Shown one piece after another: positions 53,401-61,815 of a stretch of DNA of 64,000 nucleotides (positions within the stretch are counted from its first letter, which is position 1; the number at the start of each line of letters is the position of its first letter). The notes beneath the pieces were generated by a model. The model was given only the letters and a program-made list of their open reading frames with translations, did no database searches and was not told the origin of the DNA. The position numbers were made by a program, and so were the translations under genes. Source of the DNA: Arion vulgaris (taxonomy: Eukaryota > Mollusca > Gastropoda > Stylommatophora > Arionidae); assembly GCA_020796225.1 (NCBI GenBank), contig CM036755.1, positions 62,184,652 through 62,248,651 of the forward strand, given 5' to 3'.

Positions 53401-55752
53401 AAGCAAGGTTCTGTGCCAACTTTACTTCTTATGCTGGTGTTGGTGATTGGATACATCAGATTGCATAAGTTAAATGTACAACCAAGGATTATAAAAGATC
53501 AAGCAGAGAAACAAATTGTCATCTTCACAGATGTCTTTTGAGAAACAGCAGTCACGAGGAGCCAATTTGAAAATTAGTTTGAAAAGTAGGTTCCATGTTT
53601 CGAAAGGAGCACAATTCAGTGAGACAAACCCTTTGCAATGTTACATGAAAATTAGCAGCGGAAAAACATGCGAAAGAGAGCGGCTGTTGCATGAAGACAC
53701 TTAAATTGATACTGAATCTATTGAATTATTTAAGAAGTTTGAAATTAAACATTGTACAAACAGAACTGGATGTCTGAGGGGCAGAGTGAGAAGTCTAAAG
53801 CCAAAAGATTGACTTCATTGCACCGGGTTTTACCCCACATGGCTTGGTCCCCTCTCTACAGAAATGACACACCACCTGCTGAGAGTATTGCACAAAGCAC
53901 AAATTTCCGTTGTTTGGCAAGAATCGTAGAGGAAAATGCATAATTGAAAATGTGACTTTGTAACAAAACAACAAACATAGTGACAAACGGCTATTAAAAC
54001 CTCAGATTAAAATGGGAAATTTACAGAAGGGTTAAAATAAATAAAATGCACATTATCGGGTTCCAATGTCTAACCAGGTATTTTTCATCTACGTACATGT
54101 GACAACAGATTGAGACACCATATATACCACAGATACAAGATTGACATATCAAATTTGTGTGCATCTGACACAAACTCCATCTTCTTCTTTTGTTGTCACA
54201 CTGCTACCGGGTTGTTGCCCAGTGTTGTGGTTTTCTGTTTTTGTCTTGCACTGTTCTGGTGGCTTGGGTGATTGTTATTTTTGCTCTTTGACAGGATTCT
54301 GCTATGTCATCTAACCAACCTTTTCATTGTCTTCCTCTCGCCTTCTTTCCTGATGTTCTGTTGTAGAAGACTCTGTATACTGTGGAGTTTGGATGTATTC
54401 TTATTAAGTGGCCAAACCACTTCATGCTTTGTTTCTCAATGTAATTCAAGCAATGTTCTGTGCCAAGTTTCTTTCTTATGCTGATGTTGGTGACTGTCTT
54501 TTCTGGTGTTGTTGGTAACTTTTTGCAGGCACCTCATTTCACATGTAGTTATTTTTTGTGACCGCTTTGCTCATTGTCCATGTTTGACCCTGGTTACACA
54601 AAGTAGGTATGAAAATGCTCCATGCCAGCTCAAAATATGTTGTTGAACCGCCCAGAATACAACAGTGACTGTGATCAAGCTCACTACTGCTAAGCCACAG
54701 ACGCCCACTTTTTGGAGGTTAAGAATTTCTATTATTTAATGTATTTTTGGATATTCCTGAGCCTATCATCAAGTAATATACTGAGATTCTAAATTGGCAA
54801 AGCAACATCAGCTTTTAAAAGTCTAAATAAAATATGGAACTTGCAAGTTATATAGTATTAAAACTAAATTACGAATTTTAAATTCCAATGTTGTATCAAT
54901 GCTAACATATGCCAGCAAGAGTTGGAAAATGACTAAAGATATAGAAAGCAAGTTGAATGCATTTGAAAATAGATGTCTGCGAAAAATAATGAATATAAAA
55001 TGGAACAAATTCAGGAGAAGTGATGAAATCAGAGACATGTCTGGTCAACCACTAGTGGCAACTGTTATAAGAAAGAGAAGATGGAGATATGTTGGACACA
55101 CCTTGAGGAGAAATGATCAAAGAATACCAAAGAAGGCATTGAAGTGGGATGCAAAGGGTTCAAGAAAGAGAGCTAGACCTAAGGAGACCCTGAAACGAAC
55201 TTTGCTGGGAGAGGCACAAGGTATCGGTCTCAGTTCCATGGATGAGATTGAGCGTGTTGCCCAGGATGGAGCGGTATGGAGAAGTTACTTGCAGGCCCTA
55301 TGTAACGTATAACGGTATGAGAGGAATTATTATTTTAACTTGATGAAGCTTTAATTACACTGTAATTACAAAGGAAATGAAAGATATCACACAAGCAGAT
55401 AACTAAACTAAGTGATTAACGTAAGATTAATAAACTAAGTCATGATAAAATGTAGTTGCAATGACACGTCATTTTGCAATTTTAAACATCTCGTAGCGTA
55501 AATTTGATTCTTGAATCAATGAATGGACCAAACAAACAACAGTTATTTTTGACAATCATCGATTAACAACTACCACAATCATCGAAATTACCAAGGCGCA
55601 TAGAACATTACAAAGTGTATGCTTTGTTTAATTCCTGCAGAAAACGTTTCAGCATCATAGCTCAGTGCAGTTGTTTCGTAATCATCGTCCCCATGTGTCA
55701 CACATGCCAAAGCACTAAAGCACAAGATTGCCAACAAATAAACACCTTCCAT
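38305..55752 (-). CDS. TXNDC5: TXNDC5 / ERp46 (pretaporter-like) ER protein disulfide isomerase, 9 coding exons
   Basis: Lumenal ER oxidoreductase that introduces and rearranges disulfides, handing on oxidising equivalents within the PDI network. Coding exons in transcript order: 55752-55592, 53090-53003, 50698-50513, 50062-49844, 47657-47571, 45400-45273, 40523-40441, 39467-39344, 38433-38305. They encode a signal peptide ([21 protein letters not shown]), three thioredoxin domains each with APWCGHC and a G-(F/Y)-PTL cis-proline loop, and a C-terminal HDEL ER-retrieval signal. About 401 residues, against 432 in human TXNDC5. All splice sites are GT-AG and phases agree, except that exon 6 is one base short, shifting the frame before the third domain. 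That is either an assembly error or a disabling mutation; the rest is intact and conserved, so error is more likely. Identification of the family is secure. Confidence 0.96.
38560..38905. repeat. Inverted pair of SINE-G copies
   Basis: 38560-38695 is SINE-G in minus orientation (AAAATCGTGGCATATCCTTT), 38705-38905 in plus orientation (AAAGGATATGCTACGATTT). Arms of at least 130 bp meet almost directly in the intron between TXNDC5 exons 8 and 9. Confidence 0.85.
39344..39467 (-). CDS. TXNDC5: TXNDC5 exon 8, third CGHC
   Basis: Completes Trp and reads [20 protein letters not shown], then [19 protein letters not shown]|gtgaga. Active site of domain 3. Confidence 0.95.
39545..39950. mobile_element. 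SINE-C (minus) and SINE-D 3' end (plus)
   Basis: SINE-C at 39545-39755: ATATCAACCACTTGTTAACT, CTCTTACGACATGCCTTGTA. SINE-D at 39815-39950: GGGGACCCTCACTGGTGCTA to CCTATCAATCAATTTA. From 39955 to 40440 there is nothing recognised. Confidence 0.8.
40441..40523 (-). CDS. TXNDC5: TXNDC5 exon 7
   Basis: [27 protein letters not shown], then CCTTG|gtgagt, splitting the Trp codon exactly as in exon 1. Begins thioredoxin domain 3. The 70-bp satellite starts only about 80 bp upstream of this exon's acceptor. Confidence 0.94.
40600..43396. repeat. 70-bp satellite array, 40 copies, LINE-derived
   Basis: Unit CTCTAGTTCTGTTTTGCCTC, ACAGCGACATGATAAGAGGA, GATCTCTAGAACAGGCTTTT, GTGTACACTT. I counted 40 CCTCAC-type boxes between 40611 and 43335, with two copies shortened by a few bases. 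It lies in the TXNDC5 intron between exons 6 and 7, its near end about 80 bp from exon 7. Each unit inverts to the LN2 end-of-ORF plus 3' UTR sequence seen at 31040-31110. Confidence 0.97.
43398..43953 (-). mobile_element. Unclassified mobile element, copy 2
   Basis: Inverse-orientation homologue of 23519-23982. It sits between the last satellite unit and the LN2 body, with AGAACTAGAGAA (inverse) on both sides as a possible 12-bp TSD. A cysteine-rich frame of 124 codons is open at 43440-43814 on the minus strand ([20 protein letters not shown]). I recognise no family; the frame is not kept in copy 1. Confidence 0.75.
44405..45215 (-). mobile_element. SINE-C (44405-44665) and SINE-D head half (44945-45215)
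   Basis: SINE-C: TTCTTCTTCTCGAACACTCC tail inverse, core CACCTCTTACGACATGCATT. SINE-D: GTGGCTTTCCAGTCTGCTCT through AACTCAATCTCACCCACACT to head AGCACTTAACCTCTATGACA. 44665-44945 has nothing recognised. Confidence 0.82.
45273..45400 (-). CDS. TXNDC5: TXNDC5 exon 6 with apparent 1-bp deletion
   Basis: The exon starts TDKYQGS in the inherited frame and runs into a stop six codons later. Shifting by one base at about 45377-45381 restores a family-like [20 protein letters not shown] then [15 protein letters not shown] up to donor CAG|gtaagc. Exon length is 128 bp where 129 would keep phase with both neighbours, so a single missing base is the simplest reading. Confidence 0.88.
45510..46375 (-). 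mobile_element. LN4 tail, RNase H-type LINE tail and SINE-A head
   Basis: 45563-45751 minus: [36 protein letters not shown], the best LN4 C-terminus. 45855-46100 minus resembles the LN10 post-RNase H region. 46255-46375 is a SINE-A head in inverse (CGCCTCTTACGACATGCGTG, CCACTCGGGCG). Confidence 0.8.
46410..46660 (+). mobile_element. LN3 LINE tail
   Basis: GACACACCTTGAGGAGAAAT, AAGCAGGCATTGAAGTGGAT and ATTACTTGCAGGCCCTATGT encode the end of the LN3 ORF, with indels relative to 54899-55312. Confidence 0.83.
46738..46990 (+). mobile_element. SINE-A, full length
   Basis: Head CGCCCGAGCGGTTACTGGGG, core GTCATAAGAGGCGACTAAGG, 3' module ATCACAAAGAGTGATTAAAA, tail GCAAAGAAGAAG. 46990-47570 holds no further recognised element except a TTCTTCTTCTTC run near 47144. 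Confidence 0.87.
47571..47657 (-). CDS. TXNDC5: TXNDC5 exon 5
   Basis: Twenty-nine codons, [29 protein letters not shown], between ctgcag and AAG|gttggt. The YPTL loop of domain 2 is intact. Confidence 0.94.
47698..47980. repeat. Tandem triplication, unit about 100-105 bp
   Basis: ATCGAACCAATTAGTCCATA, AGTGCTCCGATCTCTTCCTC, TATGTCTCTCAG recurs at about 47715, 47815 and 47920. The seed resembles SINE-J (CATAAGTGCTCCGATCT). 48000-48690 has no recognised feature. Confidence 0.8.
48692..49005 (-). mobile_element. SINE-B/SINE-A composite copy
   Basis: SINE-B 3' body (TCTGGCGATCACCTAAAGAC) and head (GCCCCGGTAACCACTCG) with an intervening CCAGCCGTCCTGCAAGGCAG block shared with 11165-11205, so this is the same composite subfamily as 11036-11410. 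Confidence 0.82.
49090..49610. mobile_element. LN3 tail (minus) and LN10 tail (plus)
   Basis: 49090-49460 matches 25285-25700 with gaps (TTCTCCTTTATAACAGTTGT). 49495-49610 plus is the inverse of 26985-27110 (CACACCCAGTCGACCTGAAA, CTAAGCTTTGGGGAAACC). Confidence 0.78.
49844..50062 (-). CDS. TXNDC5: TXNDC5 exon 4, second CGHC
   Basis: Seventy-three codons in phase 0 holding the acidic linker and most of domain 2: [33 protein letters not shown], ending VTIAK|gtaaat. Unlike domains 1 and 3, the active-site Trp codon is not interrupted by an intron. Confidence 0.96.
50093..50252 (+). mobile_element. SINE-A, 5'-truncated, 11-bp TSD
   Basis: GGCTGAAATCGGATGCACAT to ACGCAAAGAAG; AGATTAGTTTT occurs on both sides. 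It inserted about 30 bp upstream of TXNDC5 exon 4's acceptor, in the intron. Confidence 0.85.
50513..50698 (-). CDS. TXNDC5: TXNDC5 exon 3
   Basis: Sixty-two codons in phase 0: [20 protein letters not shown], then [20 protein letters not shown] and a helix ending [12 protein letters not shown]. Completes thioredoxin domain 1 with the FPTL cis-proline loop. Confidence 0.95.
50900..52400. other. TXNDC5 intron with sparse repeats
   Basis: 50805-50900 matches 37620-37720 (GGTGGGGCATACATGATCAA). 51395-51545 matches 17395-17560. 51625-51890 is a broken LN1 tail (TGAAATATTTTGGCCACGTT). 50905-51390 and 51890-52400 show no recognised feature; 52200-52290 partly inverts 880-1000 (GTAGCTAATCAGTT region). 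Confidence 0.6.
52400..52890. mobile_element. LN2 tip (plus), LN1 tail (minus), SINE-L piece
   Basis: 52400-52520: CCCGTTCTAGAAATCTTTTC then GAGGCAAAGCAGGATTAGAG. 52564-52746 minus: [38 protein letters not shown]. 52770-52890: GATTTTTGCGTGAAGATATG. Confidence 0.82.
53003..53090 (-). CDS. TXNDC5: TXNDC5 exon 2, first CGHC
   Basis: After acceptor cttag the exon completes Trp and reads [20 protein letters not shown], then VVIAK|gtagtt. This 88-bp exon carries the active site of thioredoxin domain 1. Confidence 0.95.
53140..53460 (-). mobile_element. LN6 LINE tail
   Basis: Minus strand 53271-53456 reads [38 protein letters not shown], the clearest LN6 C-terminus. Confidence 0.87.
53725..54620 (-). 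mobile_element. SINE-J scrap, SINE-E fragment and LN6 tail
   Basis: 53725-53790 resembles SINE-J; 53790-53942 is the 3' half of SINE-E inverse (TTGCACCGGGTTTTACCCCA); 54180-54620 is LN6 inverse (GTTCTGTTGTAGAAGACTCT, CTTATTAAGTGGCCAAACCA). 53942-54180 holds nothing recognised. Confidence 0.78.
54780..55340 (+). mobile_element. LN3 LINE tail, best preserved
   Basis: An open frame of 137 codons at 54899-55312: [61 protein letters not shown]. It is the C-terminus of the LINE ORF downstream of reverse transcriptase, 5'-truncated, in TXNDC5 intron 1. Confidence 0.9.
55592..55752 (-). CDS. TXNDC5: TXNDC5 exon 1, start codon and signal peptide
   Basis: ATG at 55752-55750 opens a hydrophobic signal peptide of about 20 residues, then [20 protein letters not shown] and HFVMFYAP. 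The exon ends CCTTG|gtaatt, splitting the Trp codon just before CGHC. This is the only upstream in-frame ATG giving a signal peptide, which fits an ER protein. Confidence 0.94.
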
Positions 55753-55908
55753 TTTGACGCCGTGTTGTCACGTCCACATTTAACCGTAATTACGCGGAAA
55801 TAGCGTGTCACTTTATTCTGCGGAAGACTTTGGTAACTTGTGATGCTTGCGTGGCAACGTGATTTCTTCAAAAGCTGGACTGTGTTGCGGAGAAAAACCC
55901 AAACTTAT

Positions 55909-55911
<3 letters not shown>

Positions 55912-56007
<96 letters not shown>

Positions 56008-56010
56008 TCC
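55912..56010. repeat. Compound (TC)n(TA)n microsatellite
   Basis: About 17 TC repeats, then about 30 TA repeats with one GTA break, about 160 bp upstream of the TXNDC5 start codon. Short ORFs through it are artefacts. Confidence 0.97.
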
Positions 56011-56339
56011 TCTTCATATCGCGTTTGACAAGTAAGACTTCTACAAGAGATTTACATTGTTGCCGTTCTGACATCTTTCTACTTATTGTTTCTCATGTTG
56101 GGTAGCAATCTTTCAACTCTCATTCCACAGTTATTATGAGATTGCTTCAGCCGCTATGTCTAGGCTAAACGTGATATGGAAAAGCAAAATCAGTACTATG
56201 GCAAAAAACAATGTATACAGATCGCTATTCTATTTATATTCTTTTATATGGTTGTGAGAGTTGGACGCTCAATGCAGAACTGGAACGAAGAATACAGGCT
56301 TTCGAATATAAGTGTTACAGACGGGTACTACGTATTAGT

Positions 56340-57930
56340 TACATAGAACTTCTATCTTTCTCGAATCATGTTTGCCTCACAGCGTCAGGTCAGGAAGAGA
56401 TTTCTAAAACGGGCCCTAGTATGCGCTTCGTAGATAGTCTCTTTCGTTGCCACTGTTATCTCTGAGGTCCATCTTTTGCGTGGTCGGCCTTTTGCTTTGT
56501 ACCCATTGTATCGGAGCAGCATTGCTCTTTGAGGTGCACTGTCTGATGGTAATCTGATTATTTGGCCGAACCATTTAATGTGTTGTTTCTTGATGAAGTC
56601 TAGTACTAATGTTGTACCCACGTTTTTCCTGATGTCTTCATTTCTCAGCCGGTCTCTTCTTGTTACACCCAGCATTCTGCGTAGACACTTCGTCTCTGTC
56701 GTGACTAGTTTTCTTTTATCGTTTGTTGTCAGCGTCTAGGTTTGGCACTGGTAACATAATGTGGGGAGAAAGATTGTGTTGAACATTGCTCTTTTTGTGT
56801 TCATGGTGACGTGTTTGCATCTTAAAATTGGCGCCATTTGTCCTATCATTTGATTTGCTTTGTTGCATCTGTGTTGAATTTCATTAGTTATTCTTCCGTT
56901 TGCTGAAAAAATGCTCACCAGGATGTGAAGTCTTTTACTTGATTTAGTGGGCGCTTGTCGATGGAGATATTGGTAGTGCTTTCCTCTCTGGCGAATGTAA
57001 TTACTTTTGTTTTGTCGATGTTTATTCTCATGTTGTATTCGTTACATGCTAACTGGAGTCTGTTGATATGTTGTTGTAGCTGTTCTTCTGTTGTTGATAT
57101 GATTGCTTGATTGTCTGCAAAAAGAAATTAATTTAAGAGCTCTCCGAGATTGTTTCCTTCGCTGGTGTTAGCTATTTTACAGATGTGGTCAATATACGTG
57201 ATGAACAGCATCGGGGATAGTACGCAACCTTGTCTTACTCCTGACCCGACGTGAAACTGTTCTGATAATCCTGTATTTGTTCTAATCGTACATTGGCTAT
57301 CAGTATAAATGCTCTTGCAAAGGTTGGTTAGGTGTTCATTAACCCCATAGGTTGTTAGTATTTTCCACAACTTGTGCCTATCTACGCGGTCGAACGCTTT
57401 TTTCTGATCTACAAATGCAACGTGTAGGTGCTTGTCGGATTCGACAGTCCTTTCTACTAACTGCCTGAGGGCAAATATTGCGTCTGTACAGCTTTTGTTC
57501 TTTCTGAATCCCATTTGGGAGTCATTAAGCTGTGGCTCGATGATGTGGCGGAGACTTTTCTCAAGTATTTTGCAGAATATTTTCCCAGTGTGGCTCAGTA
57601 GCGCTATTCCTCTATACTTTGTACAGTCCCTCTTGCTACCTTTCTTCTCCCAGATGGAAACAATTGTAGCAATCCTCCAATCTTCTGGTGTTTCTTGTGT
57701 GATCCAGACTTGGTTCAATAGTCTATGGAGCCAGCTGATTCCTACCTCTTTAGTTGCTTTGATAAGTTGGCCGGGATATTGTCTGGGACTGGTGTTTTGT
57801 TAGGAGGGGCCATATTTACAGCATTTCTAATCTCTGATAGTGTTATGCTTGGTTCTACTTCTGAAGTTACATTTACTGTGTGTTCTTGAGTGTTCATTTG
57901 GTCCTCTTGTTGTAGGTTGAGAACATAAGA
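56340..57930 (-). mobile_element. LINE with reverse transcriptase, inactive, longest remnant
   Basis: A 196-codon frame at 57718-57128 has RT motifs: RGIALLS, KIFCKILEKSLR, QMGFRKNKSCTDAIFALRQL, motif A AFVDQKKAFDRVDR and motif B GVRQGCVLSP. After an in-frame stop (57130-57128) it continues as FLFADN, where the catalytic FADD has N for the second D. Upstream, 57742-57910 minus encodes the linker EVEPSITLSEIRNAVNMAPP, out of frame. Downstream are IFLPTLCYQCQT and KQHIKWFGQIIRLPSDSAPQ then KGRPRKRWTSEI, ending in the LN2-type terminus (RARFRNLFLT). A 5'-truncated, dead non-LTR element and the parent type of the LN2 tips. Confidence 0.93.
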
Positions 57931-57934
57931 CGAA

Positions 57935-59355
57935 TATTTATGTAAGAGACCAAATAAACAACCTTGCAGGTTGACCAACCATTTGACAATCATGAAACTA
58001 GCTGACTTCAGTGGTCGGCATGATGAGACAAGCTCACTCAATTATCCGACAGGACATTGAGGTGAAAAGTATGTATGACAACGTCATTCAAATTATCACA
58101 GGATAATTGAGGTGAAGAAGTTTGAGGCAGAGTAATCTGGTTTGACAAGCATCAAGATGGTCGGCAGAGCTCACACTCCTGAGTTGAAAAGCAATTCAAT
58201 GGCGTCTTTTGCGATGTTTCACAGTAAACCAGCCTTAACGGTTAATGGGCTTTATTATATATATCATGTTTCATGGATGTCGCACCTTTCATCGATGTCC
58301 ATCGGAGCCAGTAGTGTTAGCTTAGGCTACATGCTACCACATAGATGTCTCAATTGCGCTCCGTTATAATGGAATGAATGATGAACAGTTTGTCGTCATG
58401 ACTTCTACCTTTCATCTTCTGAATGGCAGACCTCTGAATATTATTTTGGAAGTTTCAACTTGTGTAGATGTTGTGATATTTTTCAGACTCACTGTAGTAT
58501 AAAGCCCTGAAAGCTTAGATATTCCACGGTGTTCTAGATACTTAGATTTCAATTTTATAAGATGACGAAAGATGACTTGCTTTCTGATTTTGAAAGATGT
58601 CCTTCGAATAGCGTCTGCTTACTTACTAGATAAACAAGACCTTGAACCTCTCCTGTGTTGCATTGACTTAGCAATGTTATATGTGCTTGATGTCAGTAAT
58701 TTAGCAAGGCAGTCAAATAGCAAGTTAAATATGTTTTGTTCAATAAGGTTATAATAGCTTCCATCACATGATGACAAATCTCAGTCGATGTGCTGCAACA
58801 CTGGATTGGGAGGTATGGAAAGTCACTCCTAAAACAGTTCCTACCAGAAGCATGATCAAGGTGCATGTGTGTTGTGTATTCTGCTTTCGCAGCTCGATTC
58901 CTGAGTTTCAACAGAAGATTCTTATCAGCACCACTTGAGTTTAAGTCAACATTAGCATCTTGCCAGGATCAGCCCCGTGGTGTCTATACGAAGCATTGCA
59001 CAAACTGCAGTGTCTTAAGGCTGTTTTCTGTTCAGCTAGAAGCAACGTTTGGACAATTAGATTTGTTACGAGCCTGGCGAAAACTCAGCAACCCAGATGG
59101 CAACCACAACCATGACAGCTGTCATACTACGTCCCAGTTGCTCGTGTTACACACATGCCTCAGGATTCAGTTCATGACCAGCAAATCGCTAGAACGCGAA
59201 GAAAATCGTTTGTGCATAATCCAACAGGCGGTAGACAAGAAAACGAAGAACATTCCTCTTACATCCTCAGCTTCCCTACTGTCGATGATGTTGATGCAAG
59301 CGTGTCCACACTCTCGTTGACGGAAGCAGCCACATGACCGTGACAGTAGTTTCAC
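57935..59355. other. Low-recognition stretch with decayed LINE
   Basis: 58040-58860 shows no known element or convincing coding frame. From 58690 the minus strand has short LINE-like phrases (SGRNCFRSDFPYLPIQ), and the plus strand is open at 58865-59320 (151 codons) with unremarkable composition. Probably an eroded RNase H-type LINE running from 59560 down to about 58690. Confidence 0.45.
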
Positions 59356-59359
59356 GTAA

Positions 59360-59560
59360 GGCTCTGTAGGTTAGAACACCAATAGGCAACGTCCACTCGT
59401 ACCACATCTTGTCATTTTGGATCGTCTGAAACATGGACTGAGAGTCAGACACAACTACGGCTCCAGTAAACGAATCCGCAGAGAGCCACTAGAGAACAGC
59501 AGTAACGACCTCAACCTCTATATTCCCGCTGAAAGTATTTGTCATGTATGTTATGAGTTG
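59360..59560 (-). mobile_element. RNase H domain remnant of a LINE
   Basis: Minus strand reads IEVEVVTAVLEWLSADSFTG then AVVVSDSQSMFQTIQN, matching the RNase H core in which E (of the E-x-x-A-V/L-EWL helix) and D of SDSQS are catalytic. Flanking frames are broken. Confidence 0.7.
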
Positions 59561-59634
59561 ATAACCCTAAAAACAAAAATGACGAATTGAGTAACATAAG
59601 TAGAAACAAGAACCGAAGTTATTAGTTGACATAA

Positions 59635-60082
59635 TGAGGGGTCTCTGTAAGGTAGCGGTTAAGTGCTCGACTCTCGTGCCAAAGGTAACCGGTTCGTTCT
59701 CTTGTAAAGCCATCGGGATCTTTTTCCAGGTATCTTTAATCTCAGTGTAGGTGAGATCGATTTCCAAGTATTATCGGAGACGGACGATAAAACGTAGGTC
59801 CCGTGTTCAATTTGAGCAGTAAAAAAAACCATTGGCAGCTCAACATCGAGAAGAGCAGGCTGGAAAGCCGCTGCCCGGGCATAAATCATTAGAAAAATGA
59901 TTACAACTAAATTTCCTACAGACTATCTTCGCCTCCAAACTACATCGGGGACCCTCGCCGTGATAGGAAATTCGTGTGCTGCAGCTGAGATCTGCCTGTG
60001 TTAGAGAGAGACCGGAGCACACATGGTTACTCACCGAAGTGAAATGATGATGGTAATATCAATCAATCAATCAATCAATCAA
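59635..60082 (+). mobile_element. SINE-D, full length (about 448 bp)
   Basis: tRNA-like head GGGGTCTCTGTAAGGTAGCG with GGTAGCGGTTAAGTG (A-box-like) and ACCGGTTCGTTCTC (B-box-like); body GACGGACGATAAAACGTAGG and GCTGGAAAGCCGCTGCCCGG; 3' part GGAGCACACATGGTTACTCA; tail of ATCA repeats. The reference copy for the family. Confidence 0.92.
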
Positions 60083-60084
60083 TT

Positions 60085-60704
60085 ATAATGGAGAAAGAAA
60101 ACATACGGGATGAATTGACATAATGAGAAAGATAATTGACGTGATATGTTTCCACAATGAGCAACAAAAATGCCACTTCCATTGTGGACTTGATACAATG
60201 ATGCATCTACAAACAAAACGGATACATTTTTCTTAGATATATCTCCTTTAATCAACAATAGATGCATATATTTCTTATTTAATATATTAATCACATCTGT
60301 TGTTAAAATCAAATAAAATCAAGATAAATATATTTAAAAAAATAAAAGTTATTAAATTAGAAAACAATTCAGTATTTTTGTTAAATATGTCAGATTAAAC
60401 TTGCTTGTACGGTGACCTTGGATGTAGTAGTAGAGCCAGTCTTATTGAAAAGAAGAAGAAGAAAATTATTGCAAAATTTGAAAACAAATGAAAGAAATAA
60501 TAACAACAACAAGGAGAATTGTTATTTTAGCGGTTCACAAACTCTGCATTACCGCCGATCTCTTTTAAAATACATTTTGCTGCCGCGGAATCCCAAAAGT
60601 TTCAAATATGACAGGAATGAATTATCTGTGTGTTACAATAGTAAAACAATGTCTGCAATTTAACATTTCAATAAACAACAAAGAAAACATTAGGCCTATC
60701 GACC
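60085..60704. other. AT-rich sequence, nothing recognised
   Basis: No repeat family or coding frame longer than about 85 codons; an A-rich stretch with AGAAGAAGAAGAAAA at 60450 may be a retroposon tail. Confidence 0.5.
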
Positions 60705-61020
60705 CAATGGTTACCATGGCCATAATTTGGGATGTAAAGAATAGAACCACTGTTACCTGTCACGCATGTCCAGAAATATCGACCACTTGTTAAACCACTC
60801 TTTGTGATTTGTATGTGATCTGAGCCTAAAAGCGATTGTACGTTGTGCTAGTTATTCGCCTACAAGTAGGTCACCCATTCGATTTCTGCAACGCTTTTGA
60901 TTTACTAGGGTAACTTTTCTAGGCCCCTACCTTAGTTACCTCTTACGACATGCCTTGTAGGTGGTCGTAGTGTTACTATTCTTTTCTCCACCTTGTGAGT
61001 TCCGGCAAAACTTGGGCGAG
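60705..61020. mobile_element. SINE-A head fused to inverted SINE-C
   Basis: 60705-60770 is a plus-strand SINE-A head (AAAGAATAGAACCACTGTTA, CACGCATGTC) that breaks exactly at GTC and continues as a minus-strand SINE-C (ATCGACCACTTGTTAAACCA to CGGCAAAACTTGGGCGAG). Confidence 0.8.
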
Positions 61021-61059
61021 TTCACCATTTCAAAGCGAATCTTTGTCTACCAGGAGCGT

Positions 61060-61190
61060 CGGGTCAAATGGATTAGAGCGCTGTTCCCATGCGGGGGAGC
61101 GTACTCAATTCACGGTAAGGCCAAGGATTTTTTTTACTGTTGTAGGCATACATGACAAATCTTAACCTGAACAGCTTTGCGAGATTGCAC
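61060..61190 (+). mobile_element. SINE-I, tRNA-headed
   Basis: GGTCAAATGGATTAGAGCGC (A-box-like) and CTCAATTCACGG; body TCTTAACCTGAACAGCTTTG shared with 28365-28385. Confidence 0.78.
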
Positions 61191-61354
61191 TAGAAATGCG
61201 GCCATTACATTCCTCAGGCTCATAAAAAGCAGTCCTATAAAGGTAATAAAAAGTAGTACTACAAGCAGTAATAAGTTTTTTCCCTAATTTTTCTTCTTTT
61301 TTCCCTTCTTCTTTATCTACAGTCATCTTCTCCGGTTACTTGGATATTATGTAT

Positions 61355-61815
61355 TGAACCGGCGTCATAGTAATTCGGGCAGACCTATAGGCGCATACTG
61401 TTCTCTAACAGACATCGCAAGGTATGCATGATAATGGTATCCGTGACTCGATGGTTAAACCAGAGCCAACTATAAACTTATGGGCCTTCGGATTCAGGTA
61501 AGAATTATGGGAAATCAGATCACAACTACACCACGTGACCTCGCATTCCAGTGTTATTGTATATAGACGAATTCCTTTTAAAATCAACACAAAATGTTAA
61601 ATCGAAGTATATTATGCAGCAAGTTTTTTTTTTTTTTCCGATCGAGAGCACTTCAGCTTTTCAGTCTCGGTCTCAAGTCCATGACAACGTAACTTTCGGT
61701 TCGGTGCACGAAACCTAAATCTAGGGAACTTCTGGCAATTAGCAATTTACGCAGAAGAACTGCGCAGCCAAGAAGGATAGTACTCGTAGTCAAGCGCTAC
61801 AAACCACGAGCCAAG
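61355..61815 (-). mobile_element. SINE-J scrap (61355-61470) and SINE-H (61626-61815)
   Basis: SINE-J: AGACCTATAGGCGCATACTG, GGTATCCGTGACTCGATGGT. SINE-H: poly-T, CGATCGAGAGCACTTCAGCT, and an inverse tRNA-like head ending at CCACGAGCCAAG; clearly older than 20085-20281. Confidence 0.7.

Noticed and set aside
55769..55775. CACGTCC upstream of TXNDC5 as an unfolded-protein-response element
   Set aside because: Only partial match to the XBP1/ATF6 consensus and no CCAAT at the proper spacing; too weak to call.
55840..56035. Short ORFs with SLSLSL/YIYIYI peptides
   Set aside because: Translations of the TC/TA microsatellite.
57432..57803. 123-codon plus-strand ORF
   Set aside because: Shadow of the reverse-transcriptase frame on the opposite strand.
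58865..59320. 151-codon plus-strand ORF as a gene
   Set aside because: No recognisable domain, and the adjacent minus strand carries RNase H-type LINE remnants, so the frame is probably antisense to a dead LINE.
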